Part shown: one piece after another, positions 49,242 to 61,557 of the stretch
Layout of the letters: each line of letters begins with the position of its first letter
Position numbering within the stretch: position 1 is the first letter of the stretch
Source of the DNA: Haematococcus lacustris
Lineage: Eukaryota; Chlorophyta; Chlorophyceae; Chlamydomonadales; Haematococcaceae
Direction of reading: 5' to 3'
Assembly (NCBI GenBank): GCA_030144725.1
Contig: JASKMD010000013.1
Location: forward strand, 6,783,710-6,847,709
DNA length: 64,000 nucleotides
The notes under the pieces: model-generated
What the model was told of the DNA's origin: nothing
Databases searched by the model: none
Seen by the model: the letters and a program-made list of their open reading frames with translations, nothing else
Made by a program: the position numbers and the translations under genes

Positions 49242-50162
49242 ATGCCTCGAGCTTGTTGCTCCCAGTCTCATGAGGAAGCTAGTGCGAAGGTGCCAGTGTG
49301 CGGGGCCAGGGCGAGGATGTTGCTGCCCTGGTCCTCAGGTGCTGCCTCACCGCCTGCTCTGCCCCATGGCCTGGGCAGTGGGCGGGACCCTGCCAGGCGT
49401 GCCTGGCATCCTGCCCCGCCTGGCTGCCTGCTCCGTGCTTGAAGTACCCAAGGCTCAACTACGCAGGTGATGGGGCAGGCTGTAGGGCATGGGCTGCTGC
49501 ACTGAGGAGTCCAGTCCGCTGGCATCAGCTCAGGGCATGAGGAGAGCAGCAGGTGCCTACCAGTGTTTTTTTTTCAAAACAGCCAAGCTGATGCTGGTCA
49601 CGAAGGGTCCGGGACCATCACATGGCTGGTTACGCAGTTGGTCCCGACTGGTAACGAAAAGCAAGTAACGCAGCATTTTCTTAAGCCAAAAATTGGTTTT
49701 ATTGAAATAAAATACACAAAAAGACATTTTTCGGTTACGAAGCAGCCGAGGCCAGCCGCCGCAAGGGTCTGTTTGGTAACGAATTCCAGGCCTAAAAAAC
49801 AAGCTTTTGGTTCCGATCGTTACGTATTACGCAAAAAAAAAATCATTGGTGCCTACTAAGGGGTGCTTCGCACTGCTGCCCCAGCCCCTGCAGATCTGCA
49901 GCTGCCCAACTCCCTGCAGCCTGACACGGGCTGTACCACACGAAGACCACCAGAGTATGGCTGCACTCGGCTCTAGTTCGGTATTGCTTGTCAGGCCGGG
50001 TCAGGAGCCGCTGCGGCTGCTGAGCCGACTGTGCACCCACTGCCTTGCAGGTTCCCCACTTTGTCACACTTCGGGGCGCAAGAGGACCCTCAGGGCGTGG
50101 CGGCAGATGTGATGGCCTTCTTCCTCGCCTTGCCATGCTCCGGGACCGTCAGTCGCTTGTGA
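49242..50162 (+). pseudogene. Hydrolase 3' exons, array unit 4 (short intron)
   Basis: Last exon 50051-50162. The intron between the two exons lacks the 576-bp block. Confidence 0.6.
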
Positions 50163-50809
50163 TGGCTTAGGGCAAGTGCACGCCTTCGTTTCGAGCCAAT
50201 GTGCACCTCTGTTTGTGTGCAGCCTTGGAGTGCAATGCAGCAAGTCACGAATCGCTGAGATGTGAGGGCAGCGTAGTCGCCTCACGGCTACTAGTCGAAG
50301 CGGTGTAAGCCATCATGTAGATCCATGTAAACGTGGATGTATCTTTCCTTCCCCCATCTCCACGTAAATGTATGTAAGTGTATCCTTCCTTCCTCCACAT
50401 CCACCTCCACCTGCGTTGCCAGCTAAGGGCGCAAGACACGTCCAATTTGTGCAAGTCGGCACCGGACTATCTTTATAACGCCAATCGGACGCTTCTTAGG
50501 CATGACACACGGTCGATGACTGACTGAGCTGCAGCACTGAATACAACAGCCCCCTTGTCCCTCACTAGGGCCTCCATTTGAGCCGGATCAGAAGTACCTA
50601 CTAGCAGCCACTAGCAGCCACTAGCAGCCACTAACTGGATCCGACTCAAACAGTGTTATTGGGCTGTGTGGAGTAAACCCAGTGCACATGGCACATGAGC
50701 CCGCCTACCACCTACACTATTGCCTGACCCGAGGCCTAAAGCGTAGAGTTGGCATGACAAAACATGCACTAATTGTAAGCTGATGACAGCTCAACAAAGG
50801 GGGCACACA

Positions 50810-51337
50810 CTACTGTGCCTCAGCAGGCTGTTGCTGCTGCTCCTGGGCCTTTGGTGGCTTGTCTCGCAGCCGCTTGTAGCCCAGGCCAGGGTACTCCTTG
50901 CCCTTGGCTGGCAGAGCTCCCTGGTCTGGCCAGTAGCACAGCTCCAGCGGCCGCCACTTGCTCTCCCCAATGCGCTGCATGTTGAGCGCTGAGTTGCAGT
51001 CCCTGTCCAGCCACCTGCCTGGCTGTGGTGCTGGCTTGGCTTTGGCAGCCTTGCCCTTGCCTTTGCCCTTAGTGGGCTCAGCTGCCCCTGGCTCAGCCTT
51101 GGTGCGCTTGCTGCGCTTGGCTGGCTGGGGAGTGCTGGGCCCTGGCTCTGAGGCTGCTGTCGGTGTGGCTTCCTGGCTGCTGCGTGGGGCCTGTGGGGGC
51201 TTGCGGGGGGGCACTACTGGGCACGCGGGGACACAAACAGTGCGGGGACACAAACAGTGCGGGGACACAAACAGTGCGGGGACACACAAGGCGGGGGCGG
51301 ACCCACACCTGACGTCGGGTCGTGGTCCAACTATCAC
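50810..51337 (-). pseudogene. Fanzor-like C-terminal fragment, unit 5
   Basis: Protein identical to unit 4. Confidence 0.55.
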
Positions 51338-52186
51338 GGCGCGCCTGTCGTTGCTTGCCTTGGGCGGAACGAGACACTGCGAACAGGAGCGACGGGTTAT
51401 CTCACAGCGCGTAACGCACGTAGCTCACAGTCGGCTAGGGACACGAACCTTGTTGTTTCTTGTCGCTACCCTTCCGCTTCTTCTTAGCCATCACGCGATG
51501 CGCAGTGCGACGGGCGGTGGCCTTTTCAAGCAATTTGGGTTTCACGGGAGATTCATGGAGGGTTGTCAGCATGGGAGCTGCAATTGCATCCCAGCGCATC
51601 ATGCAAGCCAGGAGCAGCAGCCTGGAGCAGTCTGGAGCCCTATCACCCTTATCAAGGATACTAGACCATCACTAGAGACCAGCATACCTTGCTAGGCCCT
51701 AGTATACTTGAGGGCTTGGGTGAGGTTGGCCTGGTTAGGCCTTTTTAGTCACTTGAGAGGTTGGTACTGCAGATATGACAACATACATACACATGCATGG
51801 ACAGTCCCTGTAGACGATCCTCGTCTGAGCCTGCTGCTTCTGTGTTTTTTATGTCACTCACAAACATTTACGCAAGCAATGTTGATTGCTGTGACTGCTA
51901 CCTTGGCACATCGTTGTATCTCAGTGGTGTAAGAATGGGATTCACGGATAGATTTAGGGAACAAGTTGTCCGGGTAAGAAGATACATAAGGTACTAGACA
52001 GTATGTCTCAACTCTAGACAGTACGCCAAAGAGCTGAGTGTGCCAGAACACAATGCACAGCACATGCCTGATTGCATCAGACCATTCTGCAGATGAGGAT
52101 CTGATCAGGGTCGTCCTGACCGAATGCGGATCAGGGCTTGCGGTGCCCCATACCCGATCAAGCTCTGCGCCTGCGAGTGGTAGGCT

Positions 52187-53107
52187 ATGCCTCGAGCTTG
52201 TTGCTCCCAGTCTCATGAGGAAGCTAGTGCGAAGGTGCCAGTGTGCGGGGCCAGGGCGAGGATGTTGCTGCCCTGGTCCTCAGGTGCTGCCTCACCGCCT
52301 GCTCTGCCCCATGGCCTGGGCAGTGGGCGGGACCCTGCCAGGCGTGCCTGGCATCCTGCCCCGCCTGGCTGCCTGCTCCGTGCTTGAAGTACCCAAGGCT
52401 CAACTACGCAGGTGATGGGGCAGGCTGTAGGGCATGGGCTGCTGCACTGAGGAGTCCAGTCCGCTGGCATCAGCTCAGGGCATGAGGAGAGCAGCAGGTG
52501 CCTACCAGTGTTTTTTTTTCAAAACAGCCAAGCTGATGCTGGTCACGAAGGGTCCGGGACCATCACATGGCTGGTTACGCAGTTGGTCCCGACTGGTAAC
52601 GAAAAGCAAGTAACGCAGCATTTTCTTAAGCCAAAAATTGGTTTTATTGAAATAAAATACACAAAAAGACATTTTTCGGTTACGAAGCAGCCGAGGCCAG
52701 CCGCCGCAAGGGTCTGTTTGGTAACGAATTCCAGGCCTAAAAAACAAGCTTTTGGTTCCGATCGTTACGTATTACGCAAAAAAAAAATCATTGGTGCCTA
52801 CTAAGGGGTGCTTCGCACTGCTGCCCCAGCCCCTGCAGATCTGCAGCTGCCCAACTCCCTGCAGCCTGACACGGGCTGTACCACACGAAGACCACCAGAG
52901 TATGGCTGCACTCGGCTCTAGTTCGGTATTGCTTGTCAGGCCGGGTCAGGAGCCGCTGCGGCTGCTGAGCCGACTGTGCACCCACTGCCTTGCAGGTTCC
53001 CCACTTTGTCACACTTCGGGGCGCAAGAGGACCCTCAGGGCGTGGCGGCAGATGTGATGGCCTTCTTCCTCGCCTTGCCATGCTCCGGGACCGTCAGTCG
53101 CTTGTGA
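52187..53107 (+). pseudogene. Hydrolase 3' exons, array unit 5 (short intron)
   Basis: Last exon 52996-53107. Sequence as unit 4. Confidence 0.6.
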
Positions 53108-53754
53108 TGGCTTAGGGCAAGTGCACGCCTTCGTTTCGAGCCAATGTGCACCTCTGTTTGTGTGCAGCCTTGGAGTGCAATGCAGCAAGTCACGAATCGC
53201 TGAGATGTGAGGGCAGCGTAGTCGCCTCACGGCTACTAGTCGAAGCGGTGTAAGCCATCATGTAGATCCATGTAAACGTGGATGTATCTTTCCTTCCCCC
53301 ATCTCCACGTAAATGTATGTAAGTGTATCCTTCCTTCCTCCACATCCACCTCCACCTGCGTTGCCAGCTAAGGGCGCAAGACACGTCCAATTTGTGCAAG
53401 TCGGCACCGGACTATCTTTATAACGCCAATCGGACGCTTCTTAGGCATGACACACGGTCGATGACTGACTGAGCTGCAGCACTGAATACAACAGCCCCCT
53501 TGTCCCTCACTAGGGCCTCCATTTGAGCCGGATCAGAAGTACCTACTAGCAGCCACTAGCAGCCACTAGCAGCCACTAACTGGATCCGACTCAAACAGTG
53601 TTATTGGGCTGTGTGGAGTAAACCCAGTGCACATGGCACATGAGCCCGCCTACCACCTACACTATTGCCTGACCCGAGGCCTAAAGCGTAGAGTTGGCAT
53701 GACAAAACATGCACTAATTGTAAGCTGATGACAGCTCAACAAAGGGGGCACACA

Positions 53755-54282
53755 CTACTGTGCCTCAGCAGGCTGTTGCTGCTGCTCCTGGGCCTTTGGT
53801 GGCTTGTCTCGCAGCCGCTTGTAGCCCAGGCCAGGGTACTCCTTGCCCTTGGCTGGCAGAGCTCCCTGGTCTGGCCAGTAGCACAGCTCCAGCGGCCGCC
53901 ACTTGCTCTCCCCAATGCGCTGCATGTTGAGCGCTGAGTTGCAGTCCCTGTCCAGCCACCTGCCTGGCTGTGGTGCTGGCTTGGCTTTGGCAGCCTTGCC
54001 CTTGCCTTTGCCCTTAGTGGGCTCAGCTGCCCCTGGCTCAGCCTTGGTGCGCTTGCTGCGCTTGGCTGGCTGGGGAGTGCTGGGCCCTGGCTCTGAGGCT
54101 GCTGTCGGTGTGGCTTCCTGGCTGCTGCGTGGGGCCTGTGGGGGCTTGCGGGGGGGCACTACTGGGCACGCGGGGACACAAACAGTGCGGGGACACAAAC
54201 AGTGCGGGGACACAAACAGTGCGGGGACACACAAGGCGGGGGCGGACCCACACCTGACGTCGGGTCGTGGTCCAACTATCAC
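53755..54282 (-). pseudogene. Fanzor-like C-terminal fragment, unit 6
   Basis: Protein identical to unit 4. Confidence 0.55.
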
Positions 54283-55131
54283 GGCGCGCCTGTCGTTGCT
54301 TGCCTTGGGCGGAACGAGACACTGCGAACAGGAGCGACGGGTTATCTCACAGCGCGTAACGCACGTAGCTCACAGTCGGCTAGGGACACGAACCTTGTTG
54401 TTTCTTGTCGCTACCCTTCCGCTTCTTCTTAGCCATCACGCGATGCGCAGTGCGACGGGCGGTGGCCTTTTCAAGCAATTTGGGTTTCACGGGAGATTCA
54501 TGGAGGGTTGTCAGCATGGGAGCTGCAATTGCATCCCAGCGCATCATGCAAGCCAGGAGCAGCAGCCTGGAGCAGTCTGGAGCCCTATCACCCTTATCAA
54601 GGATACTAGACCATCACTAGAGACCAGCATACCTTGCTAGGCCCTAGTATACTTGAGGGCTTGGGTGAGGTTGGCCTGGTTAGGCCTTTTTAGTCACTTG
54701 AGAGGTTGGTACTGCAGATATGACAACATACATACACATGCATGGACAGTCCCTGTAGACGATCCTCGTCTGAGCCTGCTGCTTCTGTGTTTTTTATGTC
54801 ACTCACAAACATTTACGCAAGCAATGTTGATTGCTGTGACTGCTACCTTGGCACATCGTTGTATCTCAGTGGTGTAAGAATGGGATTCACGGATAGATTT
54901 AGGGAACAAGTTGTCCGGGTAAGAAGATACATAAGGTACTAGACAGTATGTCTCAACTCTAGACAGTACGCCAAAGAGCTGAGTGTGCCAGAACACAATG
55001 CACAGCACATGCCTGATTGCATCAGACCATTCTGCAGATGAGGATCTGATCAGGGTCGTCCTGACCGAATGCGGATCAGGGCTTGCGGTGCCCCATACCC
55101 GATCAAGCTCTGCGCCTGCGAGTGGTAGGCT

Positions 55132-56014
55132 ATGCCTCGAGCTTGTTGCTCCCAGTCTCATGAGGAAGCTAGTGCGAAGGTGCCAGTGTGCGGGGCCAGG
55201 GCGAGGATGTTGCTGCCCTGGTCCTCAGGTGCTGCCTCACCGCCTGCTCTGCCCCATGGCCTGGGCAGTGGGCGGGACCCTGCCAGGCGTGCCTGGCATC
55301 CTGCCCCGCCTGGCTGCCTGCTCCGTGCTTGAAGTACCCAAGGCTCAACTACGCAGGTGATGGGGCAGGCTGTAGGGCATGGGCTGCTGCACTGAGGAGT
55401 CCAGTCCGCTGGCATCAGCTCAGGGCATGAGGAGAGCAGCAGGTGCCTACCAGTGTTTTTTTTTCAAAACAGCCAAGCTGATGCTGGTCACGAAGGGTCC
55501 GGGACCATCACATGGCTGGTTACGCAGTTGGTCCCGACTGGTAACGAAAAGCAAGTAACGCAGCATTTTCTTAAGCCAAAAATTGGTTTTATTGAAATAA
55601 AATACACAAAAAGACATTTTTCGGTTACGAAGCAGCCGAGGCCAGCCGCCGCAAGGGTCTGTTTGGTAACGAAATCCAGGCCTAAAAAACAAGCTTTTGG
55701 TTCCGATCGTTACGTATTACGCAAAAAAAAATCACTGGTGCCTACTAAGGGGTGCTTCGCACTGCTGCCCCAGCCCCTGCAGATCTGCAGCTGTCCCACC
55801 ACCAGAGCATGGCTGCACTCGGCTTTAATTTGGTATTGCTTGTCAGGCCGGGTCAGGAGCCGCTGCGGCTGCTGAGCCGACTGTGCACCCACTGCCTTGC
55901 AGGTTCCCCACTTTGTCACACTTCGGGGCGCAAGAGGACCCTCAGGGCGTGGCGGCAGATGTGATGGCCTTCTTCCTCGCCTTGCCATGCTCCGGGACCG
56001 TCAGTCGCTTGTGA
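55132..56014 (+). pseudogene. Hydrolase 3' exons, array unit 6 (short, diverged 3' part)
   Basis: Last exon 55903-56014 is intact. The intron just before it has lost about 60 bp around 55790 and carries several substitutions not seen in other units. It is the edge unit of the array. Confidence 0.6.
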
Positions 56015-56534
56015 TGGCTTAGGGCAAGTGCACGCTATCGTTTCGAGCCAATGTGCACCTCTGTTTGTGTGCATCCTTGGAGTGCAATGCAGCAAGTCAC
56101 GAATCGCTGAGATGTGAGGGCAGCGTAGTCGCCTCACGGCTACTAGTCGAAGCGGTGTAAGCCATCATGTAGATCCATGTAAACGTGGATGTATCTTTCC
56201 TTCCCCCATCTCCATATGTAATTGTATGTAAGTGTATCCTTCCTTCCTCCACCTCCACCTGCGTTGCCAGCTTAGGGCGCAAGACGTCTCGTCCCACACG
56301 TGCGAGTCTGCACTACCTTTATAACGCCAATCGGACGCTTCTTAGGCACGACATGTGACAACGGTCGATGACTGACTGAGCTGCAGCACGAGGCCACGCA
56401 CTGAATACAACAGTCCCCTGATCACACCCCCTTGTAAACTCACCAGCGCCCTACCGACATGTGGCTTGTGCCAGCTACAGCCAAAACAACCACAGTCAAA
56501 ACAACCACAACCTTGCAGCCACAGCATGGCGGTT

Positions 56535-59500
56535 CTACTCCTCTGCCCACTCCATTTTGATGAAGAAGGTTTGGAAGAAGCTGGCCAGTAGTGTTAGTAA
56601 GGCCAACCAGGCTGACATCAGCACCCCGACCACGCGGGCCCAGTCGAGCCTGACCAGGAGGACCAGTGCGTAGACCAGGGACACCCTGCACAGCCATTGC
56701 ACCCAACTGCTACGAGTCAGGCGGGGCGGGGCGGGGCGGGGCGGGGCGGGGCGGGGCGGGGCGGGGCGGGGCGGGGCGGGGCGGGGCGGGGCGGGGCGGG
56801 GCGGGGCGGGGCGGGGCGGGGCGGGGCGGGGCGGGGCGGGGCGGGGCGGGGCGGGGCGGGGCGGGGCGGGGCGGGGCGGGGCGGGGCGGGGCGGGGCGGG
56901 GCGGGGCGGGGCGGGGCGGGGCGGGGCGGGGCGGGGCGGGGCGGGGCGGGGCGGGGCGGGGCGGGGCGGGGCGGGGCGGGGCGGGGGCGGGGCGGGGCGG
57001 GGCGGGGCGGGGCGGGGCGGGGCGGGGCGGGGCGGGGCGGGGCGGGGCGGGGCGGGGCGGGGCGGGGCGGGGCGGGGCGGGGCGGGGCGGGGCAGGGCAG
57101 GGCAGGGCAGGGCAGGGCAGGGCAGGGCAGGGCAGGGCAGGGCAGGGCCGGGCAGGGCCAGCGTAAGAATCATTAGGTGCAAAGTACCTGGTACCCCTAC
57201 ATACTCACAGGGATGTCCAGATCAGCGGGCCAAACAGGGCACCATCGCCACTCAGGTCCACCCCATAGGTCGGTGCCAGGGCCAGCAGGAGGCCGGCATG
57301 CAGCGCTGGCGATAGCAAGCCGGACACCCAGCTCAGAATGTTGAACCGATCGGGCTTGGGCCGCTGCATGTTGAACTCTCGGTCAGCTCCTGCTAGCTGC
57401 CTGCAGGCCACGTGCAACACAGTAAGCTACACATTCATTGGTGCTGCTGTCATTGAGGCAGCTGCCGCTGGTGTTGATGAACTGCATAGCATGCATGAAT
57501 GGTATGGCTAGCATGGATGGCATGGCATGCATGACTGCCATGGCATGCATGACTGGCATGGCATGCATGAATGGCATGGCATGCACGAGTGGCATGGCAT
57601 GCACGAGTGGCATGGCATGCATGAATGACATGGCATCCTAATGATCAGCACAAAGGGAGCATTGTATATATGTGGCTGACCCTATCCGTGGTGCAATATG
57701 GGGGACTGCAATCAAAAGCCATGCAACACACCGCATGCAGGTAGGGACACAGGCGCGGCACTACTCACGTCACCAGCAGCCCCTTCATGGTGGTCACCAC
57801 GTCCACCCTCCGGCAGTACGTCGCGCGCTCCAGTAACGCGTGGGCGGTCACACTAGTCAGTACGAACCCGGCGCCGCAAAACCGTCGGAGGCCGTCTAAC
57901 GCCGCCGCGGTCGCCAAGCTGAGGGGCTCGTAAACACTGCCTCGATATTCTCCCAGTCCAGCGACGGTGGATGTTTCTACAACCAGTCCGTGGCCTGACA
58001 AGACGGCGATGTTGATTGCGCCCACACCCGCGCCAGTACTCGCAATGTGCGCGGTGTGCAAGGCTTGCGTCCCAGGCTTCGGCAAAGCCGCTGCGATCCC
58101 TGCAACCGCCTCCTGGACCCGGTCTGCAGCTGAGACTGGAAAGGACTCAGCCGCGTCTAGGAAGGATGCCACGTTCGGGCTGGTAGCCGCCATCGTGATC
58201 CAGGGCGGAACCGCCCAGCTATTGGGGTCAAGCACCACGCCAACAGCCGCAGAGGCCGACAGCGCCAGCAGGAGGAGACAAGCCACTCCGGCGATGGTGC
58301 TGAAGTCGCGGTATAGGTAGTTGCGGAGACGCCACCAGCTGGCTTGCAGATCCCAGGGAGTGATTGCCCACTGCACCCAGCCCTCTTCAGACGCGCACCA
58401 CACAACCCGACCCAGCCAGCAGCACCCCAAGAGCGTGGCTGAGCTAAGGACCACGACCACCCTAAAGGCAAGGGCGGGCAGCAGGGGCGCAACATGTTGC
58501 CTCACAAGAGCAAGGTAAGCCAGACGTGTGACTACAGGAGGGATGGAGGGATGGAGGGATGGAGGGATGAGGTAGGGAAGGCCAGCATCAGCGAAGACTT
58601 CATCAGGTGGGTGGGGCATAGCGCCAACCAGTGAAAGCAAAGAGTGATCAAGTGGTGTTTGTAGTAAACAAATAAAACTGAAAGACAATGCAAGAGGGTG
58701 GCAATAGCAAGAGTCACCAAGGCCTGTGGGACAGGCAGGGGACGGATAGGGCTGTAGGGCTTGCAATCTTCCAGTCATCCGCATGCACTGCTGGTTGAGC
58801 CGCACTACACTGCACCCCCTCCCATAGCTACCTAGCAGAGGTGCCTAGCTGCCCAGAAAGACTCCATGCCTCAGCCTGCGTCACCCTGATCACCACGTCC
58901 CTACACTGCCCTTGGGTCAGCCCGCTGCAGCTGCAGCTGCAGACACCATACCAGCTGGCGGGCAGGGCTGGCTGACATGGATGCTGGCACTCACCCTGAG
59001 AGGAGGGGCGTGGAGCCTGGCAGCGCCCACATCTGAGAGGCCAGGCAGATTGCTGCAAACAGTGCCACGGCTGAGTTCATGCGCTGGTGGCGCCAGGTGA
59101 CGAGCTCGCCCTCGAGCACACTCCCCTGCAGCCGGGGAGAAGGTGTTGACGGTGAGATGGGGTAGGAGGGTGGGTGAGGGGTGCGGAAGGGGGGATGGAT
59201 GTGGGAGGGTGGGTGAGGGGTGGGGAAGGGGGCGTGGATGTGGGACGGGGGAAGGAGAGGGTGGGTTACTTATGGAGGTGAGTGGAAGGATGGAGCTTGA
59301 AAGAGATAGGAAGGGTGGCTGACGAGTAAGGAGGTAAGGGGCAGGAGTGGACATGGCAAGCAGCACAGCCAGGCAGCCATGCGGTGGGGTAGCCTGACCT
59401 GCATGTGCAGCAGCAGGCCGGTGGCATGCAGGGCCACTGCTCCACAGCAGCCCAGCAGCATGCAGCCCATATACCCAGCGTCTTCTGGCAGGAGCAGCAG

Positions 59501-61152
59501 TGGGTTGTACAGCACACTGCCTATACAGCCTACAGCCTGCAGGCAAGGAACCACAGCAGGAGCAGGGTTGGCTTGGATCACAAGCAGGGTTGGGAATGGA
59601 ATCAAAGCAGTGGAGCAGCTGTAGGGGGCCCAGGGCCAGGGCCAGGGCCAGGGCCAGGGCCAGGGCCAGGGCCAGGGCCAGGGCCAGGGCCAGGGCCAGG
59701 GCCAGGGCCAGGGCCAGGGCCAGGGCCAGGGCCAGGGCCAGGGCCAGGGCCAGGGCCAGGGCCAGGGCCAGGGCCAGGGCCACGGCCAGGGCCAGGGCCA
59801 GCCTTAGGACCAGGGCGGGGCGCTAGCTGTAAGTACTGTATTGCAGCAGTACACAAGATGTAAGAGATGAAGTCTGTGCTGTCTCCTTGAGCACATGTCC
59901 CTGACTCTAGGCTTGTGGTGGGTGACCATGGTGTCATTGTCCTGCCCGAGTGCAGGGGTGATGAAGTCAGAGGCCCATGGCACCTTCTATGTCTGTGCTG
60001 GGGCTGTCATGGACCCCGTCTCTGTTCAAATGACCAGGGGCTAGTTCTGTGGTCATTCTGATGAAGTGCTGCTGCTGATGCAATGAGTGGCCGAGGCCTG
60101 CTACCCTGACTGTGATGCTGAGCGTGACTGTGATGTTGAGTGTGACTTTAATGCTAACGGTGGCTGAGACTGTGGTGCTGAATATGACTGGAGTGCTGAG
60201 CCCCCTGTGCTGTATGGTGCTTCAAGACTGCAGCCTGCTCCTCCATGCTGTGTGCTGCACTGCTTACTGCTCTGAGTACTATACTCCAGGGGCAAGGTGC
60301 TGTTACTGTCTTGCTGTCCTGCTATGCTCCAGCTGCCATTGCTTTCAAGCAGGGTTGCTAAGGTGCATGGCACTCACGTGTGTGACACCCTCGTGTGTGA
60401 CACCCTCATGTGTGACACCCGTATGTGTGTGACACCCATGTGTATGGAACCTTCATGCATGAGGTACATGACGCTTTCATTCATGACCCGCATCTGACCC
60501 ACAGCGATGGCGTATGCAGCGGCCAGCACCACGTACAGCTTGCAAGCCTGCTCATGGAGCTCCATAGGAAGAGGCGGCAAAGGTTCTACGTTGGCAGGCA
60601 CAAGCACGGGAGGATGAGCAGGCATGGCAGCATGACAAAATGCTGCATGTCATGGGGGAGACGGACTCATTGCTGGCATGGGTGCCAACCCTGACGCAAG
60701 GGTGGGGTAGCACATGCGTTGGAGGTGGCATCAGTGGTAGAGGCATGAGAGGCAGGGCAATCACACCATTGCATCCATAGGCTCGCACCCTCGTATTCCC
60801 TCTCAGAAATGAACTCCTCATTCCCATCCTCCTCGCCCTCCGTGCCCTCGTCCTCCATCACCTCATCAGCTTCTATCACCCCTCCAGTGCTTGTGCTGGG
60901 GGGGGTGCTTGTGGGGGTGCCATCTAGCTGTGGTGTTTGACCACCGAGCTGTGAGTTGGCTGGGCCCGAAGCGGGGTCAGGGGCCGAGGGTGAAGAGGTC
61001 GGGTCCGAGCGGTCTGGTGTGGCACACGGAGCAAACTTGTTTGGTCTAATGCGGAGCTGTTGATGGTGCCGCAACGAATGAATCCTGGGCTTCTCGCAGA
61101 TTGGATGCGCCGACTGCCAAGCCGCGCCCGTGGCCCGGCGAGCTATGAGCAT
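56535..61152 (-). CDS. Multi-pass membrane protein of unknown function
   Basis: Exons (minus): 61152-60789 (start Met; Ser/Pro then acidic 'MEDEGTEGEEDGNEEF'), 60585-60488 ('YVVLAAAYAIAVGQM'), 59536-59399 ('YMGCMLLGCCGAVALHATGL'), 59125-58995 ('MNSAVALFAAICLASQMW'), 58531-57769 ('VVVVLSSATLLGCCWLG', 'IAGVACLLLLALSASAAVGV' and a soluble loop), 57400-57209 ('SPALHAGLLLALAPTYGV') and 56709-56535 ('VSLVYALVLLVRLDW', 'LMSAWLALLTLLASFF', ending 'MEWAEE'). That is about 620 residues with at least seven hydrophobic spans. All junctions keep phase except 58995/58531, where a small exon may be missing. I recognise no family. The acidic N-terminus is presumably cytosolic. Confidence 0.65.
56721..57150. 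repeat. GGGGC pentanucleotide tract passing into GGGCA repeats
   Basis: About 370 bp of GGGGC units with one extra G near 56987, then about 55 bp of GGGCA. It fills most of the 499-bp last intron (56710-57208) of the membrane-protein gene. On the plus strand it is G-rich and quadruplex-prone. Frames RGGAG/PAPPR across it are artefacts. Confidence 0.95.
57485..57640. repeat. Imperfect minisatellite of 'ggcatggcatgcatga'
   Basis: Ten-odd variants of a 10-20 bp unit in an intron of the membrane-protein gene. They produce the false 'MHAMP' frames. Confidence 0.85.
58541..58572. repeat. 8-bp repeat 'gatggagg', four units
   Basis: Short simple repeat immediately intronic to the 58531 acceptor of the membrane-protein gene. 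Confidence 0.8.
59628..59800. repeat. Hexanucleotide array 'cagggc', about 28 units
   Basis: Nearly pure, with one change near 59782. Lies in an intron of the membrane-protein gene. Produces false ALALAL and GPGPGP frames. Confidence 0.95.
60370..60445. repeat. Short tandem repeat 'tgtgtgacaccc'
   Basis: About five imperfect copies of a 14-16 bp unit in an intron of the membrane-protein gene. Confidence 0.8.
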
Positions 61153-61557
61153 TGAAGCTAGCTACCCATTTAGCTCCTAGCGACCAGCTTACAGCGATCG
61201 TCGCACATCGCGACATGAGGTATGAAACACTTTGCATGGAACATGAAACATTTGGCACTGGACCATTGCACACAGCACCTGGGTACACCACAGCTCTCAG
61301 CTAGTCCTCACACATTAGGCAGCTGGGTGGCCTTCCAGCTCATTCCACGGACGGCCCTCGTACAGTGCCTTACAGTGCACCACAAGTGAGCCTGGCACCT
61401 GCAGCACACTGCACCTGCAGCCTCTGCCACCCTACTGCTGATGCTTGTCTGGCAGGCGTTCTTGTCTAACCAGCACTGTCCACAACTGATGCATCACGCA
61501 CACCACACATGTGCGCATGGGACATGGACCAGTGGTATGTGCAGTGTGGTCAAGGCA

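Larger units (their letters stand above)
36942..56362. repeat. Tandem array: six units, three of about 3.54 kb and three of about 2.95 kb
   Basis: Units begin at about 36942, 40486, 44025, 47565, 50510 and 53455 with 'cggtcgatgactgactgagc'. A related copy of that start sequence, with a small insertion, follows the last unit at 56362. Each unit holds, left to right, the Fanzor-like 3' module and ORF (minus strand), a short basic ORF (minus), and the last two exons of the alpha/beta hydrolase (plus). Long units differ from short ones by a 576-bp block and an 18-bp block. Internal units are almost identical. The outer edges of the first and last units are the most diverged, as expected for homogenisation by unequal exchange. 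Confidence 0.95.

Noticed and set aside
36942..56362. CRISPR-like repeat-spacer array
   Set aside because: Units are about 3 kb, carry eukaryotic splice sites and lack short repeats with unique spacers. The small tandem repeats elsewhere also have no spacers.
56666..57182. RGGAG and PAPPR repeat proteins
   Set aside because: Translation of the GGGGC tract inside a spliced intron.
59602..59863. ALALAL, GPGPGP and RARARA repeat proteins
   Set aside because: Translation of the cagggc hexanucleotide array.
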